This document shows positions 18,379 through 29,357 of a DNA stretch of 64,000 nucleotides, in pieces (position 1 is the stretch's first letter; every line of letters starts with the position of its first letter). The stretch covers positions 62,001 through 126,000 of the forward strand of contig NZ_RKLP01000008.1 of assembly GCF_004011865.1 (NCBI RefSeq), in the 5' to 3' direction. The translations under genes and the position numbers were made by a program. Under the pieces are notes generated by a model. That model had not been told where the DNA came from. It did no database searches and saw nothing but the letters and a program-made list of their open reading frames with translations. The DNA comes from Prescottella agglutinans. GTDB lineage: Bacteria; Actinomycetota; Actinomycetes; Mycobacteriales; Mycobacteriaceae.

Positions 18379-19706
18379 CGGCCGCGGGCAAACTCGGGCG
18401 GCAGACCTTCGCCGCGCTCGCCAACCGCAACTTCCGTCGCTTCATCAGCGGCCAGGCCGTCTCGCTCATCGGCACCTGGATGCAGCTCGTCGCCCAGTCG
18501 TGGCTCGTCCTCGAGCTCACAGGGTCGGGCACCGCGATCGGCGTCGTCGTGGCGCTGCAGACCCTGCCGATCCTGCTCCTCGGGCCGTACGGCGGCGTGA
18601 TCGCCGACCGGGTGGACAAGCGCCGCTTGATGATCGCGCTGCAGTCGCTCATGGGAGTGCAGGCGCTCGTCCTGGGCCTGCTGACGATCACCGGCACTGT
18701 CGAGCTGTGGCACGTCTACGTGCTGGCGCTGCTGCTCGGGCTCAACCAGTGCTTCGAAAACCCTGCGCGGCAATCGTTCCTGCTGGAGATGGTCGGCCCG
18801 CAGGACCTGCGCAACGCGGTGAGCCTGCAGTCCACGCTGGTCAGCGCGTCACGCATCGTCGGGCCCGCGGTCGCGGGCGTCACGATCGCGGCGGGCGGCC
18901 TGGGTGTGTGCTTCCTGCTCAACGCCGCCAGCTTCGTCGCGGTGATCGCGTCGCTGGTGCGCCTGGATGTCTCTGCGCTGCATCGTTCCCCGCCGACCGA
19001 ACGAGCACGCGGACAGCTGCGGGAGGGCCTGCGGTACGTGCGCGGCAACCGTAAACTCGCGGTGCCGCTGCTGATGATGGCGTTCATCGGCTGCCTGGCG
19101 TTCGAGTTCCAGGTGGTGCTGCCGATCGTCGCCGACCAGACCTTCGGTGCCGGGTCCGAGGCGTACGGATTCATGACGGCGGCGATGGGCATCGGCGCGG
19201 TGTGCGGCGGCCTGCTCGTCGCCACGTGGGGCCGCACCGGCACCCGGGTGCTGATCGTGGCCGCGGCGGCCTTCGGGTTCGCGCTGGTCGCGGCGGCCGC
19301 GGCACCGAACCTCGCCGTCGAACTGGTCGCGCTGGTGCTCGTCGGCGCGGTGAGCATCGCGTTCAACTCGACCACCAACAGCACCCTCCAGCTCGAGGCC
19401 GAACCGCAGATGCGCGGCCGCGTCATGGCCCTGTGGTCGACCGCGTTCCAGGGCTCGACCGCGATCGGCGGCCCGGTCGCCGGCTGGGTCAGCCAGGAAT
19501 GGGGTGGGCGTGCCGGCCTGCTGCTCGGCGCGATCACGTGCCTGGTCGTGGCGCTGGTGGCCGCGATCGTCATCGGTCGGGGCAAGGAGGTCACCGCGCA
19601 GACCGATCCGATCACCGAGGACCCGGAGGAACTCACCGTGGAGAACCCGGCGGTGTCGGAGGACCCCGCGGTCACCGACGCGGACGCGCGCAGCAAGGCG
19701 GCTTGA
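18375..19706 (+). CDS. MFS transporter (MFS_3/EntS-like exporter)
   Basis: A 443-residue major facilitator with about 12 membrane helices. The opening FAALANRNFRRFISGQAVSLIGTWMQ and the GGVIADRVDKRR loop are typical of the EntS/MFS_3 exporter group, which includes siderophore and drug exporters. A charged Glu/Asp-rich tail of about 40 residues follows the last helix. Coupled by ATGA to marR, it is probably a drug or metabolite efflux pump induced by the MarR ligand. Confidence 0.88.
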   Translation: MTAAGKLGRQTFAALANRNFRRFISGQAVSLIGTWMQLVAQSWLVLELTGSGTAIGVVVALQTLPILLLGPYGGVIADRVDKRRLMIALQSLMGVQALVLGLLTITGTVELWHVYVLALLLGLNQCFENPARQSFLLEMVGPQDLRNAVSLQSTLVSASRIVGPAVAGVTIAAGGLGVCFLLNAASFVAVIASLVRLDVSALHRSPPTERARGQLREGLRYVRGNRKLAVPLLMMAFIGCLAFEFQVVLPIVADQTFGAGSEAYGFMTAAMGIGAVCGGLLVATWGRTGTRVLIVAAAAFGFALVAAAAAPNLAVELVALVLVGAVSIAFNSTTNSTLQLEAEPQMRGRVMALWSTAFQGSTAIGGPVAGWVSQEWGGRAGLLLGAITCLVVALVAAIVIGRGKEVTAQTDPITEDPEELTVENPAVSEDPAVTDADARSKAA

Positions 19707-19739
19707 CCTTCGACCTGGTCGAGACTTCATGATGGCCGC

Positions 19740-20792
19740 GTGAGCGCATCCGGAACCGACGACCTCATCACGATCGGTGTATTCGCCAGGGCGAGTGGCC
19801 TGACCCCGAGCGCGCTGCGGTTCTACGACGACTGCGGCCTGCTCTCCCCGGCGTACACCGACCCGGCGACCGGGTACCGGTACTACTCCGGCGACCAGCG
19901 CGAGCGCGCGTCGACGATCCGCCGACTGCGGGAGATCGACGTCCCGCTCGAGGCGGTGACACGGATTCTCTCCGCCGGCGGGGACGAGGCGGTCCGCCTG
20001 CTGGACGAGCACGTCCGACTGCTCCGGGAGCGCGCCGACACGGCGGCCGCCGTCGCTGCGTCGCTCGGGGCGGCCCTGACGGCGGGGGAGTCCGGACGCC
20101 GCGTCGCGCTGCCGGGAAGGCTGTTCGGGGAAGCGGTCGACCAGGTGGTTCCGGCGGCGGCCACCGACGACCGCTTCCCGATCCTGACGGGGATTCTGAT
20201 CGAGGTGGGCGACGGCGCCGTGGTTCTGACCGCGACCGACCGCTACCGGTTGTCGACCCGCAGTCTCGCCGCGCCGGTCTCCGGCGCGTCGTGGGCCGTC
20301 GTCGTCCCCGCGCGTGAACTCGCGGCGCTCACTCCGTGGCTGCGCGAACGCCGGGAGGTCGCGCTGCGTCGCACGCCCGACGGTGTCGTCGTCGCGGCCG
20401 ACAACGGCGACAGGCGGCTCACCTCGATCGACGACGAGTTCCCCGACTACCGGGCGATGCTCGCCGCGCTGCCCGCGGCCGCCACGCGGGCGATCGTGTC
20501 CCGGGACGCGTTGCTCGCGGTCACCGAGGACGCGTCGGATGCGCGAGTCCACTGCGTGATCGCTGCCGGTGGCGTGCGAGTACTCACCGGCGACGGGGAG
20601 CGGCGGCTCGACGCCGACGTCACCGGACCCGCCGTCGAGCTGTGTTTCGCGTCGGGTGCACTGCACGCCGCGTTGGCGACCGCCGTGGGACCCGACGTCA
20701 TGCTCGACCTCTCGCGCCCCGACATGCCCGTCGCCATCCGCTCCGCCACCGACGGCGACCTCACCACGCTCGCCATGCCTGTGGCGCCGTAA
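19740..20792 (+). CDS. MerR-type regulator fused to DnaN (beta-clamp)-like domains
   Basis: A 350-residue fusion. Residues about 9-80 form a MerR HTH (LITIGVFARASGLTPSALRFYDDCGLL, GYRYYSGDQ) with the short dimer helix to about 115. From about 124 on the chain resembles two domains of the DNA polymerase III sliding clamp: GRLFGEAVDQVVPAAATDDRFPILTG, the clamp signature LTATDRYRLS, EFPDYRAML and a terminal DGDLTTLAMPVAP. MerR plus clamp-like domain proteins occur in actinobacteria but I know no established function; the clamp part may bind ligand or mediate dimerisation. GTG start; CATGAT lies 8 nt upstream (leaderless). Confidence 0.85.
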   Translation: MSASGTDDLITIGVFARASGLTPSALRFYDDCGLLSPAYTDPATGYRYYSGDQRERASTIRRLREIDVPLEAVTRILSAGGDEAVRLLDEHVRLLRERADTAAAVAASLGAALTAGESGRRVALPGRLFGEAVDQVVPAAATDDRFPILTGILIEVGDGAVVLTATDRYRLSTRSLAAPVSGASWAVVVPARELAALTPWLRERREVALRRTPDGVVVAADNGDRRLTSIDDEFPDYRAMLAALPAAATRAIVSRDALLAVTEDASDARVHCVIAAGGVRVLTGDGERRLDADVTGPAVELCFASGALHAALATAVGPDVMLDLSRPDMPVAIRSATDGDLTTLAMPVAP

Positions 20793-20817
20793 CCCGCCCT
20801 GCAACAGAAGGATCGAC

Positions 20818-21297
20818 ATGACCGACGAGATCATGGATGCAATCACCCGAGCGGTCGTACTCGGACGGGAAGGGGACGTGGGCGCCGCGAGGTCCGCGCT
20901 CGTCGACCTGTGGGCCGCGATCGGTCCCGCGGGCGACGCCCTGCACCGCTGCACCCTCGCGCACTACCTCGCCGACCTGTACGACGACCCCGCGCAGGCG
21001 CTGGTGTGGGACGTCCGCGCCCTCGACGCCGCCGACGCCCTCACCGACGACCGCGTGCAGCAGCATCACACGAGCCTCGCCGTCCGCGGCTTCTACCCGT
21101 CGCTGCACCTCAACCTGGCCGACAACTTCCGTCGGCTCGGGTCGTTCGATCAGGCACAGGTGCACCTCGATGCGGCCGGCCGGTATCTCGACGCGCTCGG
21201 CGACGACGAGTACGGCGCGATGATCCGCACCGCTGTCGATGAGGTCGGCGCGGCCGTCGCGGCGCGGTCGGTCGAATCGAGGCCGTCGCACCCGTAG
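20818..21297 (+). CDS. Hypothetical helical-repeat (TPR-like) protein
   Basis: A 159-residue all-helical protein that looks like three tetratricopeptide-type hairpins: GREGDVGAARSALVDLW, HYLADLYDDPAQALVWDVRALDAAD, and SLHLNLADNFRRLGSFDQAQVHLDAAGRYL. No catalytic motif. AGAAGGA precedes the ATG by 6 nt and the gene begins 25 bp after the MerR/clamp gene, so they form an operon and may work together; the same kind of small protein often follows such MerR genes, which I recall only in general terms. Confidence 0.7.
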   Translation: MTDEIMDAITRAVVLGREGDVGAARSALVDLWAAIGPAGDALHRCTLAHYLADLYDDPAQALVWDVRALDAADALTDDRVQQHHTSLAVRGFYPSLHLNLADNFRRLGSFDQAQVHLDAAGRYLDALGDDEYGAMIRTAVDEVGAAVAARSVESRPSHP

Positions 21298-21885
21298 GTG
21301 CTCGATGTCGACGCTGTTGCTTCAGGAACTCATCGCCATTGAAGAGCCCCTCGTGTACGGCGTGCGGCCACGAGCCGGATGGACGCGACGGGAGGGCCGG
21401 TCCGGAAGATCTGCCCGTGCGGGTACCTGCTAGACCGGCCCCGGCCGATCCGACAGGTATCACCCGACGGACCCATGTTGTCCCGCAAAGACGTTAGGGA
21501 AACATGGAACAGGGCCGGCGCTGAAGGAGCGTGAGCGTTGTCGCGTGGGTGAGGGTGATGCAAGCGACGAAGTGCTTGTCGGTGAGAGTAGTGCCCGTCG
21601 GCGCCGAGGTAGCAGGTGGCGAGCGCGAGTCGGATCGGGATGCGTTGCGGGTCAGGTATATTCACCCGACAAGCGGACCGGCGCGATACGTCCCGCCAGG
21701 CTCACGGCCGGCGTGTCCGACCATGACCGGATCCACCGTTTTTCAGATAGCCCCCATCCGGCGGACGACAACGCAGGCGCGGGCGGTGCTGATCCCGGCT
21801 CGATGCCGGTGGCGCCCCGCCCGCGCGGTATTGGTCGGATTCGGGACGTTCATCCTCTCGTTTTCAGGGAGTCGACAATGTCCTG
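21298..21885. other. 588-bp intergenic region, nothing recognised
   Basis: Between the TPR-like gene and the fumC stop. All open frames are short, of mixed frame and without ribosome-binding sites; a 43-codon frame at 21305-21433 is not convincing. Codon bias is poor throughout and I see no strong hairpin. It may hold decayed genes. Confidence 0.5.
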
Positions 21886-23333
<1,448 letters not shown>

Positions 23334-23334
<1 letters not shown>

Positions 23335-24986
23335 CAGACATCACCGTCCCGGTAGACCGGCTGCCACATCGCGTCCTCGACGGCCTGGACCAAGTTGGCA
23401 ACGGGTTTGGTGGCGACGCCCTCGGCGATGGCCTGTTTTGCCACCGCCACCGCGACGGTCGCCGACGAGGCGCGCAGGTTGTCGACCGGAGGCAGCAGCG
23501 AGGCGCCGCGGGCGCTGGGGTCGACCTGGCCGGCGACGGCCTCGGCGGCGGCGAGCAGCATGCCGTCGGTGACCTGGGTGGCCCCGGAGACGATGGTGCC
23601 CAGCCCCAGGCCGGGGTAGAGCAGCGCGTTGTTGGCCTCGCCGATCACGTAGTCCACGCCCTCGAAGGGGACCGGGTCTACCGGGATCCCGGTAGCGACC
23701 AGGGCGTTGCCCTTCGACCACGCGATGGCGTCGACGGGCATGACCTCGATGCGCTCGGTCGGGTTCGACAGCGGAAGCAGGATCGGGCGCTCGGCCCCGG
23801 CGCACAACGCCTCCACCACGTCACGGGTGAACGCGTTGTGCGCGGTCGAGGTCCCGATCAGAATCGTGGGCTTGGCCTCCTTCACGACGGTGAGCAGGTC
23901 GATCTTGCCGTCGATGGTGCGCGCCCAACCGGCCACCTCGGCGACCGGCCGCGCGTATGGCGCTTGATAGTTCGGGAGGTCGGCCATGTCGTCGGTGACC
24001 AGGCCGTTGATGTCGACCAGCCACACCCGAGACTGGGCGTCTGCCAGGCTGAGGCCCTCGCGAACCATCGCCGCGGCGATCTGGTCGGCCATACCCGTGC
24101 CGGCCGTGCCTGCCCCGAAAACCACGAGACGCTGCTCGGCGAAGCTCTGCTTGGTCACCTTCAGGCCGGAGAACACCGAGGCCATCACAATTGCACCGGT
24201 GCCCTGATTGTCATCGTTGAAGATGCGGTACTTGTCGCGGTTCTTCTCCAGGATCCGCCGCGCGTTCGCCGGACCGAAGTCCTCGAAGTGCAGCAGCGCG
24301 TGTGGGAACAGGTCGGCGGCCGTCTTGAGATAGAGGTCGACGAAGTCGTCGTAGCGATCGCCGCTCACCCGGGCGTGCCTGTTTCCCAGGTACGCCGGGC
24401 TGTTCAGCAATGTCTCGTTGTCGGTGCCGACGTCCAGGTGCACCGCCAACACGCGCGCCGGATCGATTCCGGCCGCCGCGGTGTACACGGCCAGCTTGCC
24501 GACGGAGATCTCACTGCCGTTCACCCCCCAGTCGCCGATACCGAGGATCTCCTGCGCGTCCGTGACCACGATCAAGTCGATGTCGTCCGGTCCGAAGCCC
24601 AGGGTCTCGAAGGACGGTCGGACGTCCTGGGGCCGGTCCACAGAAAGGTAGACGGCCCGCGACTGACGGTAGTCGTGGCTCCAATTCTTGATCGCGTCGC
24701 CGACTACGGGATCGTAGATTATCGGCAGCATCTCGGCGAGGTGGTCGAGAATGACCCGGTAATAGAGAACCTCGTTACGGTTGTGCAGCGCGTTCAGGTA
24801 GTCGTACTTCTCGAGATCGGTCTCGAAGGAATTGATCTGGGTGTAGGCGCGCGCAGCTTGCTCATCGAGAGTCTCGACGGCTGCAGGGAGTCGTCCGATC
24901 AGCGCGAGCTTCTCACGCTGCCGATATGTGAAGGCGGTACCCCTGTTTCGCAACGGATCGGTGAGCACATCAGGCTTCTTCGACAC
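23334..24986 (-). CDS. NAD-dependent malic enzyme
   Basis: Oxidatively decarboxylates malate to pyruvate. The long form (550 aa): [17 protein letters not shown] and the catalytic Tyr region near RNEVLYYRV, the substrate Lys near [15 protein letters not shown], metal-binding FEDF and DDNQGTGA, and the nucleotide fold [15 protein letters not shown]. These features fit the SfcA-like NAD type. The GTG start at 24986 follows GAGGAGG by 5 nt. First gene of the malic enzyme-fumC operon; the 213 bp upstream holds its promoter but no clear element is seen. Confidence 0.92.
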
Positions 24987-25199
24987 GATTCCTCCTCGAG
25001 GGTTCGGATGAGATGTTCGGTGGACAATCGGCACCGGCTCGCCGCGCACCACAATGGCCGGAACGGCCACTTGTCTGGCGAAGTCGGGTCTATCGGATCA
25101 GGCCACCTCGAATGTTGAAGTGGCTGTGGGTCGCTGCTCACGGCAGTGCGTCAGGTAGTCGATCGGCGTCTGGTGGTCGATCGAGGAGTCCAGGCCGGG

Positions 25200-26819
25200 C
25201 TACAGCAGCGGCGGGACCGTCGCCGCGATCGGGACCTCCAGAACGGTAGGGCCGGAGCGTGCGAGCGCGGCCTTCACCGCGACCTGTACCTCGGCCATCG
25301 TCTCTGCTCGGTCGCCCGTGCATCCGTATCCCTCACCGAGGGAGACGAAGTCGAGGGACGGGATGTCGAGTCCCGGCACTCCCGGCGTCTCCTCGAGCTT
25401 GGCGAACGCCTTGAGGATGGCGTATTCCGCGTTCCGTGGAACCACGTACAGGATCGGCAATTCGTGGTCGGCGGCGGTCCACAGCGCCTGGAGGGCGTAC
25501 TGGAACGAGCCGTCGCCGATCATCGCCACTACCGGACGGTTGCGGCCGGAATCGCGTTCCGCGAGTGCGACACCCACGCTGGCCGGCAGGGTCCAGCCGA
25601 GGCTGCCGCTCGCCGCGGTGTAGAACGAGTCGGGCTTCACGATCGGCCACGCGGTGTGCAGTTCCGCGAGGTTCGACGGCGACTCCTCCATCAGGACGGC
25701 GTCGTCGGGGGCGACGGATCGGATGGCCTCGAACAGTTCGAGCGCGGTCAGCACGTCGCCTGACGGCGCGACGAGCGGCGCCGGGTGCGGGGCCATGCGG
25801 TGCGGATTCATATCGACGGGACCGCTCGGTGCCTTCTCCTCGACGAGCTCGAGGAGTCCCTCGAGGGCCAGGACCGCGTCGCACAGCAGGCTGTCGCCGA
25901 CCGGAGCCTTTCCCGCCTCAGTCGGATCGTCGGTGACGTGCAGCAGCGACATCCCCTCCGGCAGGTACTCGCCCGGAACGTACGGGTAGTAGCGGAACAC
26001 CGGCGCCCCGACGACGATTCCGACGTCGTGGTTCTCCAGCCGCTCCGACAGGGGGCCGATGGCGAACGGTAGCCCGCCCCGGTACTGGGGGTGGTTCTCG
26101 GGGAACGGCGGGCGCTCCGAGGACGGCGCCGCCCACACCGGTGCGCCGAGCCTCTCCGCCAGCGCCACCGCCTGCGCCCAACCGTCACCGCGGGCGATCG
26201 AGGAGCCGTAGATGAGCACCGGGTTCTTCGCGGCGGACAGGCGACGGGCGAACTCTTCGAGCCGATCCGGATCCGGTCCTATCCGCGTCGCCACAGAACG
26301 AACCACCGGGGTGCTCGCCGCGGGCTTGTCCCAGTCGTCCAGCGGGATCGACAGGAAGACCGGACCGGCCGGGGGCTGCATCGCCATCGCGTAGGCGCGC
26401 ATGAACGCCGCGGGCACGTCCTCGGCGCGCACCGGTTGGTAGCTCCACTTGGCCCAGGGCTTCGTCAGCATCTCGGGCTCGACGTTCGTCAGCCACGGTT
26501 CCATCAGGAGCATTTCCCTGGTCTGGTTTCCGGCGGTCACGATGAGAGGTGTGCGATTGAGCGCCGCAGTCATGACGTTGCTCATCGTGTTCGAGATTCC
26601 CGCCGACGTGTGCACGTTGACCAGCGCGGGGGAGCGGGTCGCCTGGGCGTAGCCGTCGGCGATGGCGATGGCCGAGGCCTCCTGCAACGCCAGGACGTAC
26701 CTGAAGTCGCTCGGCAGGTCCTTCAGGAATGTCTCCTCGGTCGATCCGGGATTTCCGAACACCGTGGTAATTCCGAGTTTTCGCAGAAGATCGAATGTGA
26801 CGTCGCGAATCGTTTCCAT
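25200..26819 (-). CDS. mdlC: Benzoylformate decarboxylase (ThDP-dependent)
   Basis: Decarboxylates benzoylformate to benzaldehyde in the mandelate pathway. The sequence follows Pseudomonas MdlC closely: FGNPGS26TEE with the active-site Ser, LALQEASAIAIADGYAQA with the cofactor Glu, NVHTSAG with the first catalytic His, and PFPENHPQYRG with the second. The ThDP motif starts GDGS and ends in PRN instead of NN. 539 residues; ATG at 26819 with GGAGG 9 nt upstream. No mandelate dehydrogenase or benzaldehyde dehydrogenase is adjacent, so the natural 2-keto acid may differ. Confidence 0.85.
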   Translation of the reverse strand: METIRDVTFDLLRKLGITTVFGNPGSTEETFLKDLPSDFRYVLALQEASAIAIADGYAQATRSPALVNVHTSAGISNTMSNVMTAALNRTPLIVTAGNQTREMLLMEPWLTNVEPEMLTKPWAKWSYQPVRAEDVPAAFMRAYAMAMQPPAGPVFLSIPLDDWDKPAASTPVVRSVATRIGPDPDRLEEFARRLSAAKNPVLIYGSSIARGDGWAQAVALAERLGAPVWAAPSSERPPFPENHPQYRGGLPFAIGPLSERLENHDVGIVVGAPVFRYYPYVPGEYLPEGMSLLHVTDDPTEAGKAPVGDSLLCDAVLALEGLLELVEEKAPSGPVDMNPHRMAPHPAPLVAPSGDVLTALELFEAIRSVAPDDAVLMEESPSNLAELHTAWPIVKPDSFYTAASGSLGWTLPASVGVALAERDSGRNRPVVAMIGDGSFQYALQALWTAADHELPILYVVPRNAEYAILKAFAKLEETPGVPGLDIPSLDFVSLGEGYGCTGDRAETMAEVQVAVKAALARSGPTVLEVPIAATVPPLL

Positions 26820-26928
26820 TGAGATCTGTCCTCCCCGTGACCGCCCCGCGGCGGGGTTCGGTGATTCCGGCTTGGTCTTTATGGGTTTTCGATCTGCAGT
26901 GCCTGTCGGTCTTGTCGAGTGAAGCATG

Positions 26929-26952
26929 TCCGGAGTGCTCCGATTCCGGAGT
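26929..26952. promoter_or_regulatory. Direct repeat upstream of mdlC
   Basis: TCCGGAGT occurs at 26929-26936 and 26945-26952, 16 bp apart start to start, with an overlapping palindrome CGGAG-TG-CTCCG. It is about 110 bp upstream of mdlC and 120 bp before the YceI gene; a regulator site is possible. Confidence 0.35.
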
Positions 26953-27071
26953 AGACGGATGATTCGACGGGTGATTTCGATGCGGCAAAGGTGCGCGATT
27001 CCGAATACGAGACCACACCGGTCGGCGGCGTAGCTGTGGCGCCAGGCCCGGCGTGCTCATACGCTGTGCCG

Positions 27072-27758
27072 GTGAAGAAATGGTGGCTCGTCGGTGGTGC
27101 GGTCGTCGTGGTGCTGCTTGCGGCCGTGCTCGCGGGACCGTGGATCTACGGCGAGTTCATCGCCGAGGACGACGCCCCGGCCGCCTCCGTTTCCACCGAG
27201 GGGGCGCAGGCCGCCTCAGGTCCGGTCGACGGCCAGTGGCTCGTCGGGGCGGGGGAGAGCGCCAACTCGACCGCGGCCGGGTACACGGTGTCCGAGATCC
27301 TCAACGGCGCGCGGGTCACCGTCGTGGGGACCACCGACCAGGTCACCGGCGCCGTCAGCATCTCGGATCAGAAGATGACCGCGGCCGAGGTGGTGGTGCA
27401 GGTCGCCGACATCGCCACCGACAACTCGCGCCGCGACGGCCAGTTCCGCGGCAACGTCATGGACGCCGCCGCGTATCCCACGGCCACGTTCGCGCTCGCC
27501 GCTCCGGTCGACCTCGCCGCGCTGCCCGCCGACGGCACCGCCGCGACGGTGCCGGTGACGGGGACGCTCACGCTCAAGGATCAGACCCGCCCGGTGACCG
27601 CCGACGTGAAGGTGCTGCATTCCGGGGACGCGCTCGTCGCGTCGGGCAATGTTCCGGTGACGTGGTCCGACTTCGGAATCACGCCGCCGTCACTGGGATT
27701 CGTGACCGTCGACGACCACGGCACGGTCGACTTCCTGGTGAGCCTGGCCCGCGCCTGA
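27072..27758 (+). CDS. YceI-family protein with N-terminal anchor
   Basis: A 228-residue membrane-anchored or exported protein: KKWW, then a hydrophobic helix VGGAVVVVLLAAVLAGPWIYG, and a YceI beta-barrel from about residue 58 (VDGQWLVG to VDFLVSLARA). It contains the family features VQVADIATDNSRRDGQFRG, YPTATF and TLTLKDQTRPV. YceI barrels bind isoprenoid-like lipids. GTG start with TACGCT 6 nt upstream. Its last 69 bp overlap the end of the convergent hydroxylase gene. Confidence 0.85.
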   Translation: MKKWWLVGGAVVVVLLAAVLAGPWIYGEFIAEDDAPAASVSTEGAQAASGPVDGQWLVGAGESANSTAAGYTVSEILNGARVTVVGTTDQVTGAVSISDQKMTAAEVVVQVADIATDNSRRDGQFRGNVMDAAAYPTATFALAAPVDLAALPADGTAATVPVTGTLTLKDQTRPVTADVKVLHSGDALVASGNVPVTWSDFGITPPSLGFVTVDDHGTVDFLVSLARA

Positions 27759-28652
27759 CGGCGTCCACCCGGGCGGCCCGAACACGTAGCCGAGACGTTC
27801 GCGCCACGAGGTCGCGGCGCGGACGTCACGGCCGATCGAGGCGTACTCGTGTGTCTGCAGCTTCCAGATGTCGTAGGTGCCGACCGGTTTCGTCAACCCG
27901 TAGGTGGGGCGTTGCTTCTCGGGTCGGAAGGTGCCGAACAGTCGGTCCCACACGATGAGGATGCCGCCGTAGTTGCGGTCCAGGTACTCGGGATCGCACC
28001 CGTGGTGCACGCGGTGGTGCGACGGGGTGTTGAACACGAACTCGACCGGCCGCGGCAGCTTCCCGACCCGTTCGGTGTGCACGAAGAACTGGTACACCAG
28101 GCTCACCGAGAAGCCCACGAAGATCATCCACGGTGGAATGCCGATCAGCGGCAACGGAATCCACATCAGGATCTCGCCGCTGTTGTTCCACTTCTGCCGC
28201 AGGGCGGTCGCGAAGTTGAAGTACTCGCTCGAATGATGCGCCTGGTGCGTGGCCCAGATCAGTCGGATCCGGTGCGCCATGCGGTGATACGTGTAGTACA
28301 GCAGGTCGATGCCGACCAGCAGGATCACCCACGTGTACCAGGCGTTCGCGGGCAGGTGCCACGGCGCCGCGTAGACCCAGATCGCCGAGTAGCCGATCAG
28401 CGCCAGGAACTTCCAGAACGCGGTGGTCGCGATCGACACCAGCCCCATCGAGATCGACGCGCGCGCGTCCCGGAACTCGTAGCCGGCGGTCGGGGGGAAG
28501 GCGCGGCCGTCGCGGACGTCGGCCTCCTCGAGCTTGCGGGCCGCGAGCCACTCCAGCCCGAGGAACACGACGAACGCCGGTATCGCCAGGGTGACCGGGT
28601 CACCGAGCGGTTCGAGCAGCGATCCCCACGCTGCGGTGAGGGTCTCCCACAT
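27690..28652 (-). CDS. Sterol desaturase/fatty acid hydroxylase family membrane enzyme
   Basis: A di-iron membrane oxygenase of 320 residues. The eight-His pattern is present: HRMAH, HQAHHSSEYF and HHRVHH, separated by membrane helices. Substrates in the family are sterols, carotenoids, fatty acids or alkylglycerols; which one is not evident. GGAGGA precedes the ATG at 28652 by 5 nt. The gene's 3' end runs 69 bp into the YceI gene on the other strand, an unusually long coding overlap. Confidence 0.85.
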   Translation of the reverse strand: MWETLTAAWGSLLEPLGDPVTLAIPAFVVFLGLEWLAARKLEEADVRDGRAFPPTAGYEFRDARASISMGLVSIATTAFWKFLALIGYSAIWVYAAPWHLPANAWYTWVILLVGIDLLYYTYHRMAHRIRLIWATHQAHHSSEYFNFATALRQKWNNSGEILMWIPLPLIGIPPWMIFVGFSVSLVYQFFVHTERVGKLPRPVEFVFNTPSHHRVHHGCDPEYLDRNYGGILIVWDRLFGTFRPEKQRPTYGLTKPVGTYDIWKLQTHEYASIGRDVRAATSWRERLGYVFGPPGWTPSGAGQAHQEVDRAVVVDGHESQ

Positions 28653-28775
28653 GTCTCCTCCAGGCGATCGAGGCACCTGACCGAGAATCTACTCGGCGGA
28701 GTGACCGGGGTCACCATCGAGGGCGCGGTGGGTAACGTCATCACGAGACTTCGACGGATTCGGTGAGGGGGCAGC

Positions 28776-29231
28776 GTGCACATCACGGCACGGGTCGATT
28801 GTGCGGTGCGTGCGCTGGTCGAACTGGCGGCCGCGGGCCCCGGCCCCGTCAAGGCCGACGCACTGTCGAGCGCGCAGTCGATTCCGTACAAGTTCCTCGA
28901 ATCCGTCCTCGCCGACCTGCGCCGTGGCGGCCTCGTGAGCAGTAGGCGAGGGCCCGACGGCGGCTACTGGCTCACCCGTCCCGCCGACGAGATCACCGTC
29001 GCCGACGTCATCCGCACCGTGGAGGGCCCGCTCGCGTCGGTGCGGGGCGAGCGACCCGAGGACGTGACCTACGAGGGCCCGGCCGAATCGCTGCAACGGG
29101 TGTGGATCGCGGTCCGGGTCAACCTTCGCTCGGTCCTCGAAGGCGTCACCGTCGCCGACATCGCCGCCGGGGCGTTGCCGGAGTTCGTCGGCGAACTGAC
29201 CGCCGATCCGGGGGCGTGGCGGCGGCGCTAG
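28776..29231 (+). CDS. Rrf2 family transcriptional regulator
   Basis: A 151-residue winged-helix regulator: ITARVDCAVRALVELA, IPYKFLESVLADLRRGGLVSSRRGPDGGYWLTRPADEITVADVIRTVEG is the standard Rrf2 layout. The only Cys is at position 9, so the three-Cys iron-sulfur cluster of IscR and NsrR is absent and it must sense something else. GTG start. It is divergent from the membrane hydroxylase across 123 bp, making that gene a likely target. Confidence 0.87.
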   Translation: MHITARVDCAVRALVELAAAGPGPVKADALSSAQSIPYKFLESVLADLRRGGLVSSRRGPDGGYWLTRPADEITVADVIRTVEGPLASVRGERPEDVTYEGPAESLQRVWIAVRVNLRSVLEGVTVADIAAGALPEFVGELTADPGAWRRR

Positions 29232-29357
29232 CCCGATCGGCCGGCGCTGCGGGGCACATCGACACGGACCATCCCGCGGCTCCGTGCAGGGGCGGGAATG
29301 GGGTACTCCAGCGCTGCCCGGCCCGGAGCCGCGGTCGACGCGGGGATGGTCCGTGGA

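Noticed and set aside
21305-21433. Small ORF starting MSTLLLQELIAIEEP
   Set aside because: No ribosome-binding site at proper spacing, codon bias deteriorates after 20 codons and no resemblance to a known protein.
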